Below are positions 54,901 to 61,693 of a stretch of DNA of 64,000 bases, piece by piece. This DNA comes from Nocardioides turkmenicus. Its GTDB lineage: Bacteria; Actinomycetota; Actinomycetes; Propionibacteriales; Nocardioidaceae. Every line of letters begins with the position of its first letter. Position 1 is the first letter of the stretch. The notes under the pieces were generated by a model. It saw only the letters and a program-made list of their open reading frames with translations. It searched no databases and was not told the origin of the DNA. Made by a program: the position numbers and the translations under genes. The stretch covers positions 62,001 through 126,000 of the forward strand of contig NZ_JAALAA010000002.1 of assembly GCF_011045035.1 (NCBI RefSeq). Direction: 5' to 3'.

Positions 54901-55213
54901 CATCCGACATCAGGTACGAAGACGAGGACTCGCCACGCTCGCCGGTCAACTCACGTACCCGGTACGGCTTCCCAGACCCCCGCTTGTCGGCCTGGCGCCG
55001 ATCAGCCTCCTGGATCGACCGCAACGACGCAGCCGTACGCGAAGACTCCGCAGCTACCGCAGGGGGCGGCGCGGTCAGCGCCTTCGAAGACTGAACAGGA
55101 ACCGCTGACGCCCGCCCGGCCAGGCCAATATCGGTCGAAACGACCGACCCCAGGGAAACACCAACAGCGATGACAACCATCGGCACCAGCCGACGAACCA
55201 GATAATGCTTCAC
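45929..55213 (-). CDS. Rhs/WapA-type polymorphic toxin with DNRLRE, RHS repeats, Hint domain and C-terminal toxin
   Basis: 3094 residues from the GTG at 55213 (GGAGG five bases upstream). A signal peptide comes first (KHYLVRRLVPMVVIAVGVSL and on). A DNRLRE-type region follows (RGLFQFDTSAIPAGSTVYGA, near 54.1 kb), and a second one near 52.6 kb. Tens of YD/RHS repeats span about 47.3-51.4 kb, and the RHS core ends DPWSANRYAYAGGNPIGMID near 47.1 kb. A Hint domain spans about 46.21-46.63 kb (CSFSGTTLVLMADGSKKPID, TEDHPYW, ending VLVHN). The last ~94 residues (45932-46213) are the toxin: GGPFKTTFYKSKSDGTWWTP, GHGGSAFKVYRE. Hint cleavage after VLVHN should release it. Toxin activity is unassigned. 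Confidence 0.92.
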   Translation of the reverse strand: MKHYLVRRLVPMVVIAVGVSLGSVVSTDIGLAGRASAVPVQSSKALTAPPPAVAAESSRTAASLRSIQEADRRQADKRGSGKPYRVRELTGERGESSSSYLMSDGTTQMVLSTSPVHYRSSAKGKWQPIETEVEPGTGATAFVNTTNVFETRFGESRGDLASLTGDGWSVSLGATGSDGKLAPKAKGSRVTVADVFGDADLDYSVGAGVLKEDIVLPNATAVPAAGFTFTLDTKGLVAKPLADGKGAGEAEGGPIGLFTSEKAKRPRLVLPAPFMVDGAEKRSEAVSQVLGETTDGVTTVTINPDTDWLGAKDRRFPVRVDPTIVYAPDAVDGKDAAIYSGDNDARPADPTIPIGRANGGIWRGLFQFDTSAIPAGSTVYGAQLRLYMSAPHTNQGSPVKMNAYPIEKSWEETTATWATMGTDGHDETPPRVSEPLHYNWFTVDDGDAGATSFTGPWKEISDPETWGRSFSSPTSGTTPDTFDWNAKLPWSGWFDVDARVPPRTGQGSPTYQVTGDQLPAVSTTVNQTTGGLYKSLSKNQHFSPGATAQVRLTRQSGSGAPATTPMADAIRWMEYATATKGATQYDAWHSYGLGSMVQKWVDSPAENFGVLVKAENEDPATASLGGPQYHSSDATFASEGDTRPQLVVVLGTPGPTQDVPTTVHADGPELSWSQANDITYSENDDVVEYQIFRGCVSLPQAACTTPVGEDFTTEYARNGALELVGTVPADTTTFRDDTAVASTATEKATYRYWVVARSVADLRAPSEGSAAEEGRDGTAAAAPQTVEIPREGRIARIFTASRTGGPGGDVADTTLSAAKPTTNLPNPDEITKGDRTWVQVGNNHWNYGDERAVFGFDTSTIKRGVKVTSASFELWKSSGQGTASTYDLHELTRGFIEDEATWERASTAGAWSTPGGDYKATAAASASLNNDPDRVAFNTTGLKSTVQGWIDGAAGAPNGLLLKIRDEGPSTHRVWFLNSEGAEPSLRPRLRVEHLVKNDDQVFEAPTMPERFVPGTITRVPVTVTNTTDTTWPSSLELTYRWTLPDAEKDETDEGDRLEVALGRALDPGESVEVTLPVRTPIQSDTGSKRLAYDLYLDLRNTADGAWWSTAHQYKPGGTENSTPGCAMATNGLLCQDRYVENPTSNVLGLEKFGTYAGEESGAGSQILTNLSSGNVTWSYEPISNPSIGPSAFVRIAYNSMDVSDAGAGWGVSVQPATLLRLGSRLSVPSGGSTNNLMTFVDGDGTTHVYKLNDNTSTPNRLEYDRPAGVALKLHRDTAADTAHQWVFTRPDGTRFFVSQETGLQTSVVDTFGNELTFTYDAQNRLTSVTDSLNRTVLTLNWDTDGLTSITDIAGQRLGFSYSDSHQLTGLSDTAAPVEGVPTAPVKRFGFAYSATSTNGNALLTSVTDPRNNTSQIDYYTSTENSAYANWPQTFTDRRSKTTGFTYSDPDSSEGKDTVAVVTDHNATTGSPGNTVTTYRSDGYGRTTQITDSLQQTTKLGWDRDHNVIRLEEANGAVSTWEYDLLTGYPTKVRDAEAVKNGRAATRLHYQELPNAPGAPTILTEKISPAGRTWKFTHDPATAALKTVTNPLQHTTSYAYNTDGTLATVTDAKNQVTTYNAYDESGMPLTVTDALGKVSRFTYDKRGNTLTATDPLTNKSTVAYDGFGRPTAVTTPGDDSGEGSPTSRRTTATEYDLNDNTTTTTAPNGAVTRTAYNATDLPTRVELPDNNTTGRATEAKYDDLGQVIEETAPAGVATTTDPDDFVTRYTYDKVGQQVRVQVPFADTDGTNKTATTRFSYDKVGNQVETIDPVKNATPIDSDYTTKVGYDLNHRPISVTDAKGYVTRTEYDPDGLVTATIDPRGIRVRRVYDTAGQLIETHVPHTPYGASSARDQVTKTTYDPLGQVTKTTSPTGRVAETVYDALGRVIQTKAPHKAGNATYPNPASTFYEYDDAGRLTKQSLPTFASEKPAAANQWTSYEHYPSGEIKKSIDPFQLTTTYAYNELGQQIERSFSSVGNAGEDGTTRTQTNTYHPDGSLKSRSEGGSRALIQNYDNAHGWITDSTGTWGTVSGGTNTYGANYRTHAAAAAGSAGASDTFTWKVTPEATDTYQVRASCPVRTDTSTAAKYTINHAGGASTATANQRTCTAGQKWVSLGSYQFTGATTKTIVLKPSTDGVVVADNIQLVPTAPGPSKDYTYAYDRNGLTTRVDDKTPGAKTNAYETTYDGLGRAALTRELAGTTERRSTAYTYDLNSNLTSSNATRPADADQTVGNIAASRYTAYTYDVRDMVATVRTGATPTTATSTYTYEYDSRGLPTSLTKPNGNRVGYSFYEDRLLRTTDERRNDAGGNQVVAAHTVDYDADGQKTYDLAKLDQPGSTGTLDQRSTFGYAPGGQVASITKTGADNGENETYQYDAAGNVIEQKIGTTTTTFTYDRNRLATTKVGAAATATSRYDVYGRMISVDQSNVVLERYAYDGFDRTTREQRFDTAGALQITKSQTFDPFDRTTTQTTAITGKPTKSLRFTYLGTSERVAVEEEKNTLGAWEVAKTYAYGPDGSMLQLTDPQETDTAKKTQYYGTNPRGDVESLSKSDGTTESTYRYTAYGLPDKKGTTGEDAYSTAPAEADRLAADTEVVNPYRFSSKRIHGGTGTYDIGFRDYDPGINRYLTRDHYNGALNDVVLGMDPWSANRYAYAGGNPIGMIDLDGHRPIDIYGNERPDLDSRVTQKSAGVADDEGDFDGWDNDGGDSNPTCGSFGVTVCGNPDGTPGAQGSPQDIPAGLVRSVATVADMNALYALLGLTPGDDTADWFDDLINADRDSGAYGFGEFVLPGLPLIFVPGDEFAGPAKVGAPTLKTTKAAAESCSFSGTTLVLMADGSKKPIDEIRPGDEVLATDPETGKQGAKRVEGTIRHWDQMSDLVLEDGRTLTTTEDHPYWSVDDQRFVRADELSAGERVLTADGRAVRVIGLELATGRDGWAYNLSVEGIHTYHVGADEVLVHNVCKVRGLWNLTREGSSEIKRGGPFKTTFYKSKSDGTWWTPDVTGHGGSAFKVYRETSTGLEWYRDADQYGDFMTNKWKGSTGRFIPWNNLRGAR

Positions 55214-55439
55214 AGCAGCCTCCGGGGGCCAAGCGACACGACCCGATGCCGTGAAGCCGTCACCAAACAGATAGCCCCTCGGGCATATGGCCGCAACCAC
55301 AATTGAAGAAACATCCGCAAAAGAGCAGAGGCGCTCCGCGCGTCAGGCTTGAATCGTGCCGCCAGATGGAATATGCCCGGACGTCAGCATGAGTCCTTGA
55401 GAACGGGCAGGCTTGCGCTCGTGCGACTGTCGAAGGCCC

Positions 55440-58400
55440 TCAGGGCTTGTCGAAGAAGGCCTCGACGACCCGCTCGGTCGCCTTCCCGTCCTGGGTGTAC
55501 TGGTACTTCGCGTTGAACGCCGCGATCTGCTCGCGGTAGTCGGCCGCGAGGCGGTCCAGGTCGGACAGGGCCGCGACGACCTCCTCGGCGGTGTCGAGCA
55601 TCGGCCCGGGGGCGGTGTCGGCGTAGTCGTAGAGGAAGCCGCGGATGCCGCCGGTGTAGTCGGACAGGTCGGGCACCAGGAAGACCATCGGCCGCCCGGT
55701 GAGAGCGAAGTCGAAGCGCAGGCTGGAGTAGTCGAGCACCGCCGCGTCGGAGGCCAGGATCAGGTCGTTGATCTCCGGGTAGTCGGTGACGTCGATGATC
55801 CGGGCGGTGCGCTCGCTGCGCTCGCTCCCCTTGGAGTTGAACCGGTGGCCGCGCAGCAGGATGACGTACTCGTCGCCCAGCGCCTCGCTGGCCGCGACCA
55901 CGTCGAGGTGCTCGACCATCTTCGCCGAGCGGTAGTTGAGCGCCAGGTGGTCGCGCCACGTCGGGGCGTAGAGGATCACCTTCTGGTCGGAGCCGATGCC
56001 GAGCAGGTTGCGCGTACGCTCGCGGTCCTCCTCCGCCGACGGGCCCACCAGGGCGTCGTCGCGCGGGTAGCCCTCGCTGTGGATCGGGCCGTCGTAGGCG
56101 TACTCCTCGCGGTAGTAGCGGTCCATCTCCGGCGTCGGGATGAGGATCAGGTCCCAGCCGGCTGTCGTCCGGTCGAGCTCGGCCTCACAGCGCAGCGGCG
56201 AGAACATCTTCGCGCGCCACATCCGCAGGCCCATCGACTTGGCGGGGTAGCCGTGGAAGGTCTGCAGGAACCGCTGCCCCTCGCGCTTGTGCCACCAACG
56301 GTCGAAGTCGATGTTCTGCACCAGGTATTTCGCGGTGCCGATGACGCGGTACCACTCCGGGCTCTGCAGCACGACCGGGACGCCGCCCTCGGGCACCCGG
56401 GAGGCGTGGTCGGCGATGCCCCAGTAGAGCGTCAGATCAGGGCGGGTGCGGCGCAGGTGCTCGTGGATCGCGAGCTGGGAGTCGGTGGCGGTCGAGCCGG
56501 CGTAGGTCGAGAGGTAGACCGCGGACTCGTCGATCGGCTCCTCGGCGGCCAGCACGCGCTCGCGGGCGAGGTTGTGGGCGTAGCTGCCGGCGTGGTCGAC
56601 GGGGATCGGCGGCTGCAGGGTGATCCCGGGGCCGTTGCCGTTGACCGGACGAAGCCGGACCTCGTCGTTGACCTGGAACTCCGCCTGGTGCTCGAGGAAC
56701 GCGGTGGTGTGGCGTACGTTGCCGGTGCGGTTGGCGCCGCAGGTGAGCTGGAACTGGTAGACGCCGCTCGGCAGGACGGTCTCGCCCAGGCCCCACTCGT
56801 CCCAGCGCAGCGAGAAGACCACCTCGAACTCGGGGGAGCCGGTGTCGATCTTGACGGTCTCGCGGTGCCGCGAGCCGGCGAGGGTGAGCCGGGCGTGCTT
56901 CGGGACCGTGCTGAGCCACTGGCCGCGCACGGTGATGCGGCTCTCGCCGAGCTCGACGCGGTCGAGCGCCACGGTGTCGGCCACCTCGATGATCTGCGCG
57001 AATCCACGGCCGTCGCGGGAGGCGAGCACGCTGCCCCCGCGCTCGCCGGTCCACGGCGTCCCGACCGGGTCGGTCCAGATGATCCGGCCCGAGCCGCCGT
57101 CGTGGACGGTCTCCAGCCGCCAGGCGGCGGGCGCGCCGGGCTCGACGGCCCCGTGGGCAGGCAGGTCGAGCGCGACCTTGCCGTCGCGGACCGGCGCCTC
57201 GATGCGTACGCCGCCGCCGATCGCCCGCACGACCCGCGGCAGGTCGCCGGCCAGGGTCAGGGTGACGGTGCGGCCGTCGACCTCCGCCCGCTCCAGCGAG
57301 GTGGGCATCGTCGGGACGGCGCGGAAGCTGAGCTGGTCGTTGAACCGGTCGCAGGCGACGGACAGGCCGGCGGAGGTGTGGACACGGGGCCGGTAGCGGG
57401 TCGCCAGGTTGCCCGCCGGGCCGCGGGTGTCGATCTGGACCTCGCTGGTGGTGCGGACGACGCCGTCGACGTCGACGGTGACCTCGAGGTGCCAGCGGCC
57501 GGCGGTCAGCCGGGTCAGGTCGACCTCGGTGCGGCACCCGCCCGGGCGGTAGTCCTGGTACTTGTGGCCGACGGTCATGTTGGCCTGCGCGTCGTAGCGC
57601 GGCGTCACCGTGAGCTCGATGGGGTCGGGGAGCACCTCGTCGGGATCGCTCGCGAAGCCGTCCTCGTCGTCCATGTCGACCAGGTCCGGCACCAGACGCG
57701 CGGTGATGACCGGAGTCTTCTCGGCGAGGTCGACCAGCTCGATCCGCGCCACCAGGTCGACCTCGACCCGGTCGGAGTCGAGCGGGCGTACGTCACGCAC
57801 CAGCACCCGGGCCGGCGTCTCGTGCACGTTGAGCGTCGTCACGGCCTCGGGCAGGTCGGTGTCGGGGAAGATCCCGTGCACCTGGCCGCCGGCGACCTGC
57901 GTGCGCAGGTTGCCGCGCTCGAACCAGCGCGACGCGACGAACGCGGTCAGCTCCTCCCGCTGGTCGGCGAGGAGGTAGGTCAGCCGTGCCCGCACCTCGA
58001 CCGGGAGCTTGAGCCACACCTCCGGGGAGACGTCGCGCTCGATCTCGACGACGAGGTCGCGCAGGGCGGTCCACTGCTCGGCACTCATCCGCTCGACGTC
58101 ACCGAGGATGGTGTTGGCGCGGCTGGCCAGCTCGCCGAGCGCCCAGTGGTCGCGCAGGTCGGAGGCGAGCTCACCGATCGCGACCCAGGTCGAGCGGGTC
58201 TGCTCGATCCACTCCTCCATGCCGAGGGTCTGGTCGTGGAGCTGCTCGACCGGGGTGCCGTCGGCGCGGTCCATGTCGACGCACACCGGCGCCGTGACCA
58301 CGTCGAAGCGGTTGGCCTTCAGGTAGCCGTCGAACCCGACCGCGGCGGCGCCGCCACGGCCACCGAAGCTGAAGCCGTTCTGGCGCCAGAAGGAGGTGCG

Positions 58401-58994
58401 GAAGAGCCGGTTGCTCACCCCGACGTCGCTCAGCGCGACGGGGAACTCGTCCAGGGTGAGGCCGGAGCGGTTCTCAGCGTGGACGAGGTCGTAGGCCGGC
58501 ACCACCGGTGGGGAGAGCCGCTGGCGGCTCTCGATGCGTCCGACCGCGAGGTCGGAGCCGCTCTGCTCGAGCGAGGTGACCAGCGTACGCATCGCGTTCG
58601 GGGTGAGGAGGTCGGCGGCGAGCAGGAAGCAGACGTAGTCGCCGCGCGCGGCACGACCGCCGCGGTCACGGGCCTCGGCCTGCGTCGCCGAGGTCTCCAG
58701 CAGCCGCAGCCGGTAGTCGTCGGGGAGGTCGGCGAGGACCTGGTCGCTCACCACGCCGGCCTGGCCGTAGGGGGCGATGAGGATGTCGAGCGTCGTATGG
58801 GTCTGCTCGCGCACCGAGAGGAGGGACTCGTTCAGATACTGCTTGTCCTGGTCGGTGACCGTCACCACGACCGAGACCAGCGGTCCGCGCTCGTGGCCGA
58901 GAACGCGATGCCCGGCGTCACGAGCCAGTCGACGGATGCCTTGCGGCATCCTTCGTTCGGCGCGACGCAGGACGTCGACGATTCCCTGACCCAT
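55440..58994 (-). CDS. GT2 glycosyltransferase / CDP-glycerol (ribitol) phosphotransferase fusion (TagF/TarL-like)
   Basis: 1184 residues from the ATG at 58994 (GAGGGA six bases upstream; the ATG at 59000 is too close to it). Residues about 40-280 are a GT2-like domain (VSVVVTVTDQDKQYLNESLL, GDYVCFLLAADLLTPNAM). A beta-rich middle of about 400 residues follows. The C-terminal ~390 residues are Glyphos_transf: TFHGYPAKSMG, VILYAPTWRDH, YVILLRGHR, DVTDYPEINDLILASDAAVL, DYSSLRFDFALTGRP, GIRGFLYDYADTAPGP. It should polymerise polyol-phosphate units from CDP-glycerol or CDP-ribitol at the membrane. The upstream TarIJ-like gene could provide CDP-ribitol. Confidence 0.87.
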   Translation of the reverse strand: MGQGIVDVLRRAERRMPQGIRRLARDAGHRVLGHERGPLVSVVVTVTDQDKQYLNESLLSVREQTHTTLDILIAPYGQAGVVSDQVLADLPDDYRLRLLETSATQAEARDRGGRAARGDYVCFLLAADLLTPNAMRTLVTSLEQSGSDLAVGRIESRQRLSPPVVPAYDLVHAENRSGLTLDEFPVALSDVGVSNRLFRTSFWRQNGFSFGGRGGAAAVGFDGYLKANRFDVVTAPVCVDMDRADGTPVEQLHDQTLGMEEWIEQTRSTWVAIGELASDLRDHWALGELASRANTILGDVERMSAEQWTALRDLVVEIERDVSPEVWLKLPVEVRARLTYLLADQREELTAFVASRWFERGNLRTQVAGGQVHGIFPDTDLPEAVTTLNVHETPARVLVRDVRPLDSDRVEVDLVARIELVDLAEKTPVITARLVPDLVDMDDEDGFASDPDEVLPDPIELTVTPRYDAQANMTVGHKYQDYRPGGCRTEVDLTRLTAGRWHLEVTVDVDGVVRTTSEVQIDTRGPAGNLATRYRPRVHTSAGLSVACDRFNDQLSFRAVPTMPTSLERAEVDGRTVTLTLAGDLPRVVRAIGGGVRIEAPVRDGKVALDLPAHGAVEPGAPAAWRLETVHDGGSGRIIWTDPVGTPWTGERGGSVLASRDGRGFAQIIEVADTVALDRVELGESRITVRGQWLSTVPKHARLTLAGSRHRETVKIDTGSPEFEVVFSLRWDEWGLGETVLPSGVYQFQLTCGANRTGNVRHTTAFLEHQAEFQVNDEVRLRPVNGNGPGITLQPPIPVDHAGSYAHNLARERVLAAEEPIDESAVYLSTYAGSTATDSQLAIHEHLRRTRPDLTLYWGIADHASRVPEGGVPVVLQSPEWYRVIGTAKYLVQNIDFDRWWHKREGQRFLQTFHGYPAKSMGLRMWRAKMFSPLRCEAELDRTTAGWDLILIPTPEMDRYYREEYAYDGPIHSEGYPRDDALVGPSAEEDRERTRNLLGIGSDQKVILYAPTWRDHLALNYRSAKMVEHLDVVAASEALGDEYVILLRGHRFNSKGSERSERTARIIDVTDYPEINDLILASDAAVLDYSSLRFDFALTGRPMVFLVPDLSDYTGGIRGFLYDYADTAPGPMLDTAEEVVAALSDLDRLAADYREQIAAFNAKYQYTQDGKATERVVEAFFDKP

Positions 58995-59467
58995 GCACAT
59001 TCCCTCTCGGTTCGGGCACGCCGAAGACGACGTCCCCGCGAATCTGATCGAACCCAGAGGTTACAGGCGCACGAACGTTCTCCCGCACTCCGGCCGATAC
59101 CCCCGGAGTGATCAGAGGCCAGCCTGCCGATCGAGACGACGATGCCGTCGGGCAGCCGTACGGTGCTCAGGCACACCCCGGCAGCGCCCTCATCGGGGCC
59201 GCCGGCCATCAGGTCCACCAGGTCGAGGACCCCGCGGCCGGTGAGCTTCGCCAGGCACTCCGCCCGGGTCCACCGCTCCCAGAACCCCGCCGCGCCGAAC
59301 CGCCGCGCCAGAGCCACCGGGACCGTACGCTCCACCTCGGCGTCGATCGCCACCGGGACGTCGTCGGAACCCGTCCAGGCGACCACCCGGCCGTCGTGGA
59401 GGTGGCTGCGGGCGCGGTAGCCGGCGAGCTCATGGTCGCTGCCGACGCGGAGCGGGCTGGGGTGCAT
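58862..59467 (-). CDS. 4'-phosphopantetheinyl transferase superfamily protein
   Basis: 201 residues as read, ATG overlapping the SDR stop as TGATG. Only the first ~115 residues look like a PPTase: VAIDAEVERTVPVALARRFG and FWERWTRAECLAKLTGRGVL, giving the D-x-E and W-x3-E-x3-K metal/CoA motifs. The last ~85 residues run 133 bp into the TagF-like gene and look like a shadow frame (RGRRLRRARTERECAWVRES). A stop may have been lost by mutation or frameshift. It would load the phosphopantetheine arm on the ACP encoded three genes upstream. Confidence 0.7.
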   Translation of the reverse strand: MHPSPLRVGSDHELAGYRARSHLHDGRVVAWTGSDDVPVAIDAEVERTVPVALARRFGAAGFWERWTRAECLAKLTGRGVLDLVDLMAGGPDEGAAGVCLSTVRLPDGIVVSIGRLASDHSGGIGRSAGERSCACNLWVRSDSRGRRLRRARTERECAWVRESSTSCVAPNEGCRKASVDWLVTPGIAFSATSADRWSRSW

Positions 59468-60213
59468 CAGATCGAGCCGCCGCCGTCGATGACGATCGAC
59501 TGGCCGTTGATGTTGGTCTGCTCGAGCAGCAGCATCCGCACGGTCGGGACGACGTCCTCGGGCGTGGTCATCGCACCCGAGGGCGTACGTCGGGCGATCG
59601 ACTCGAGCTGGTTCGCGCCGAGCACCGCGGACATCTCCGAGGCGAAGAACCCCGGAGCGACCGCGTTGGCCAGCACCCGGCCACCGAGCTCACGGGCCAG
59701 CGAGCGGGTCGCCGCGTCGAGACCGCCCTTGGTGGCCGAGTAGGCCACCAGGCCCTGGTAGCCGCGCTGGCCGCAGATCGAGGTCACGTTGACGACCCGG
59801 CCCTTCAGGCCCTTGCCGATCAGGCGGCGCAGCACGAACCGGGTGAGCACGAGGGGCGCGGTCAGGTTGGTCTCGATGATCTGGGCGATGCGGTCCGAGG
59901 AGGTGTGGACGTGCAGCGAGTCCTGCCCGATCGCGGCGTTGTTGACCAGCCCGTCGATGACGCCGAGCTTCGCCTCGACCTCCTTGACGAACGCCTGGGC
60001 CGCCTTCTCGTCGGTCACGTCGACCGATCCGAAGTGGGTGGCCTCGGGATACTTCTCGGCCAGTCGGTCGAGCTCCGGGGTCACCGTGCGCGCGAAGGCC
60101 GCGACCTTCACGCCCCGCTCGAGCAGGTCGGTGACGATCGCGAGGCCGAGGCCCCGCGAGGCACCGGAGACCAGCACGACGGAGGCCGGCGGAACGGGTT
60201 GGAAATCAGACAT
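59467..60213 (-). CDS. SDR oxidoreductase, 3-oxoacyl-ACP reductase (FabG)-like
   Basis: 248 residues, its start overlapping the ligase 3' end by 8 bp (ATGTCTGA). The NADPH motif is VSGASRGLGLAIVTDLLERG. NNAAIGQDS, VTSICGQRGYQGLVAYSATK and APGFFASEM follow, and the C-terminus NINGQSIVIDGGGSI is typical of FabG-like reductases. With an ACP, an AMP ligase and a PPTase in the same operon, it probably reduces a 3-oxoacyl-ACP to a 3-hydroxyacyl-ACP for a side chain. A sugar substrate is also possible. Confidence 0.85.
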   Translation of the reverse strand: MSDFQPVPPASVVLVSGASRGLGLAIVTDLLERGVKVAAFARTVTPELDRLAEKYPEATHFGSVDVTDEKAAQAFVKEVEAKLGVIDGLVNNAAIGQDSLHVHTSSDRIAQIIETNLTAPLVLTRFVLRRLIGKGLKGRVVNVTSICGQRGYQGLVAYSATKGGLDAATRSLARELGGRVLANAVAPGFFASEMSAVLGANQLESIARRTPSGAMTTPEDVVPTVRMLLLEQTNINGQSIVIDGGGSI

Positions 60214-61429
60214 CGCTCTTCAGCGTCTCCTTGGCCGGGATCTCGGCGAGCATCTTGATACGGCGGGGCACGGCGTACTCGGGCAGCCGCTCGGCCGCCC
60301 ATCGGGTCAGGTCGTCGGCGCTCACGGTCGCCCCCTGGCCGGCGACGACGTCGGCGACGACCATGGTGCCGACGAGAGGCGCCTTCCGGCCGCGTACGGA
60401 GGCCCAGGCGACGTCGGGGTGGGACTGCAGCAGATCCCGGACCGACCCGGCGGACACTTTCGAGCCGCCGACGTTGAGCTCGTCGCGGTCCAGGCGACCG
60501 GTGACGAGCACACGGCCGTCCTCGATCCGGGCGGCATCTCCGGTGCGTACGGCGCCGGCCATCTCGGCGCCCGAGGCGTCGGTGCCGTGGTGGGGCGAGG
60601 TGATCACCAGCTCACCGTCGACGACCGACAGCCGCGGCCGACCGGGGACGTCGCGGTCGAGCCACTCCTCCGGGAACCCGGCGCGGCCGTCGTGGACGAC
60701 GATCGAGGCACCGACCTCGGAGGACGCGTAGATCCAGGAGACCCGCGCGTCCGGAAAAGCCACGCTGAGCTGCGACAAGACCGCCTGGTCGACCGGCTCG
60801 CCGCCGAGCGTGACCTGCTGGAGCGGAAGCTTGCCCAGCTCAGGGCCGTGGCGCATCAGCGTACGCCGCCAGAACGTCGGGGTGCCGGAGACCGCGGTGA
60901 CGCCGTGCTCGAGCGCGGGCGTCACCCAGTCGTCGAGGTCGGCCGGGTCGACGAGCACCAGGTCCTGGCCGGGCACGCCCAGGCCGAGGGTGATCACCTG
61001 CCACCAGGCGTACGTCCCGGGCGAGTAGGGGCACAGCCAGGTGCGCGGCGCCAGCTCGCCGGTCACGGTCGAGAGCGAGGCCAGGGTGTGGCCGACCCGC
61101 TTGGGCCGGCCGGTCGACCCGGAGGTGAGCAGCCAGACCCGGCCGTCCTCGGCCGCGCGCGGGCTGGTCGCCGCCCGGACGTCGTCGCCTGCAGCCAGGT
61201 CGAAGCCGGCCGCGCGCAGCTCCTCGGCGAGCGACTCGTCGAGCCGTGCGGAGGCGACGACGAGCATCTCTCCGCCGTCCTCCAGCGCAGTGACCGCAGG
61301 CAGCGCGTCGACGCTGTGCTCCACCACGTGGGCGGTCGGCGCCGAGCGTGGCGCCGACCGCTGGGCGAGCTCGCCCCAGGTCGTGCGCCTCCCCGTCCGG
61401 GCGTCGACGACGAGGTTGCCGGCGATCAC
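60206..61429 (-). CDS. AMP-dependent acyl ligase (acyl-ACP synthetase-like)
   Basis: 407 residues, GTG start overlapping the ACP stop as GTGA. The adenylation core motifs are LLTSGSTGRPKRVGH, LGGEPVDQAVLSQLSVAFPD, YASSEVGASIV, VRTGDAARIEDGRVLVTGRL and the C-terminal Lys region IPAKETLKSDV. It is shorter than typical acyl-CoA ligases (500 or more residues), because the N-terminal portion is reduced. It probably activates an acid with ATP and loads it on the adjacent ACP. The substrate is unknown. Confidence 0.85.
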   Translation of the reverse strand: MIAGNLVVDARTGRRTTWGELAQRSAPRSAPTAHVVEHSVDALPAVTALEDGGEMLVVASARLDESLAEELRAAGFDLAAGDDVRAATSPRAAEDGRVWLLTSGSTGRPKRVGHTLASLSTVTGELAPRTWLCPYSPGTYAWWQVITLGLGVPGQDLVLVDPADLDDWVTPALEHGVTAVSGTPTFWRRTLMRHGPELGKLPLQQVTLGGEPVDQAVLSQLSVAFPDARVSWIYASSEVGASIVVHDGRAGFPEEWLDRDVPGRPRLSVVDGELVITSPHHGTDASGAEMAGAVRTGDAARIEDGRVLVTGRLDRDELNVGGSKVSAGSVRDLLQSHPDVAWASVRGRKAPLVGTMVVADVVAGQGATVSADDLTRWAAERLPEYAVPRRIKMLAEIPAKETLKSDV

Positions 61430-61677
61430 TGCCCCTGGATCTCCACGAGCAGGTCGAGCACGTCACCGATCGTCTCGATCGAGCGGAGACCGGCCGCCTC
61501 GAAGTTGAGCTCGTCGCCGATCTCGTCCTCGACACGGAGCGCGAGCTCGGAGAAGTCGAGGGAGCGGAAGCCGATGTCGGCCAGCTTCGCGGTGTCGTCA
61601 TCGGGCAGGGTCTTCCCCTGCACGGCGAGGACCTCGCCCATCAGCTTGCGGACCGCCGGTCGGTCAAGAGTCTCCAT
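61426..61677 (-). CDS. Acyl carrier protein
   Basis: 83 residues from the ATG at 61677, small and acidic. The four-helix ACP pattern includes LADIGFRSLDFSELALRVED. Ser in RSLDF is the expected phosphopantetheine site; the usual preceding Asp is Arg here. The C-terminal helix is IETIGDVLDLLVEI. It is first in an operon with an AMP ligase, an SDR, a PPTase and the TagF-like polymerase, so it is a dedicated carrier rather than the fatty-acid AcpP. Its promoter lies in the 52-bp gap to the PseH-like gene. Confidence 0.85.
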   Translation of the reverse strand: METLDRPAVRKLMGEVLAVQGKTLPDDDTAKLADIGFRSLDFSELALRVEDEIGDELNFEAAGLRSIETIGDVLDLLVEIQGQ

Positions 61678-61693
61678 GGCCTCGGACCATATA

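Noticed and set aside
55413..59111. 1232-codon open frame opposite the GT2/TagF-like gene
   Set aside because: The minus strand carries clear GT2 and TagF motifs; the plus frame is low-complexity shadow.
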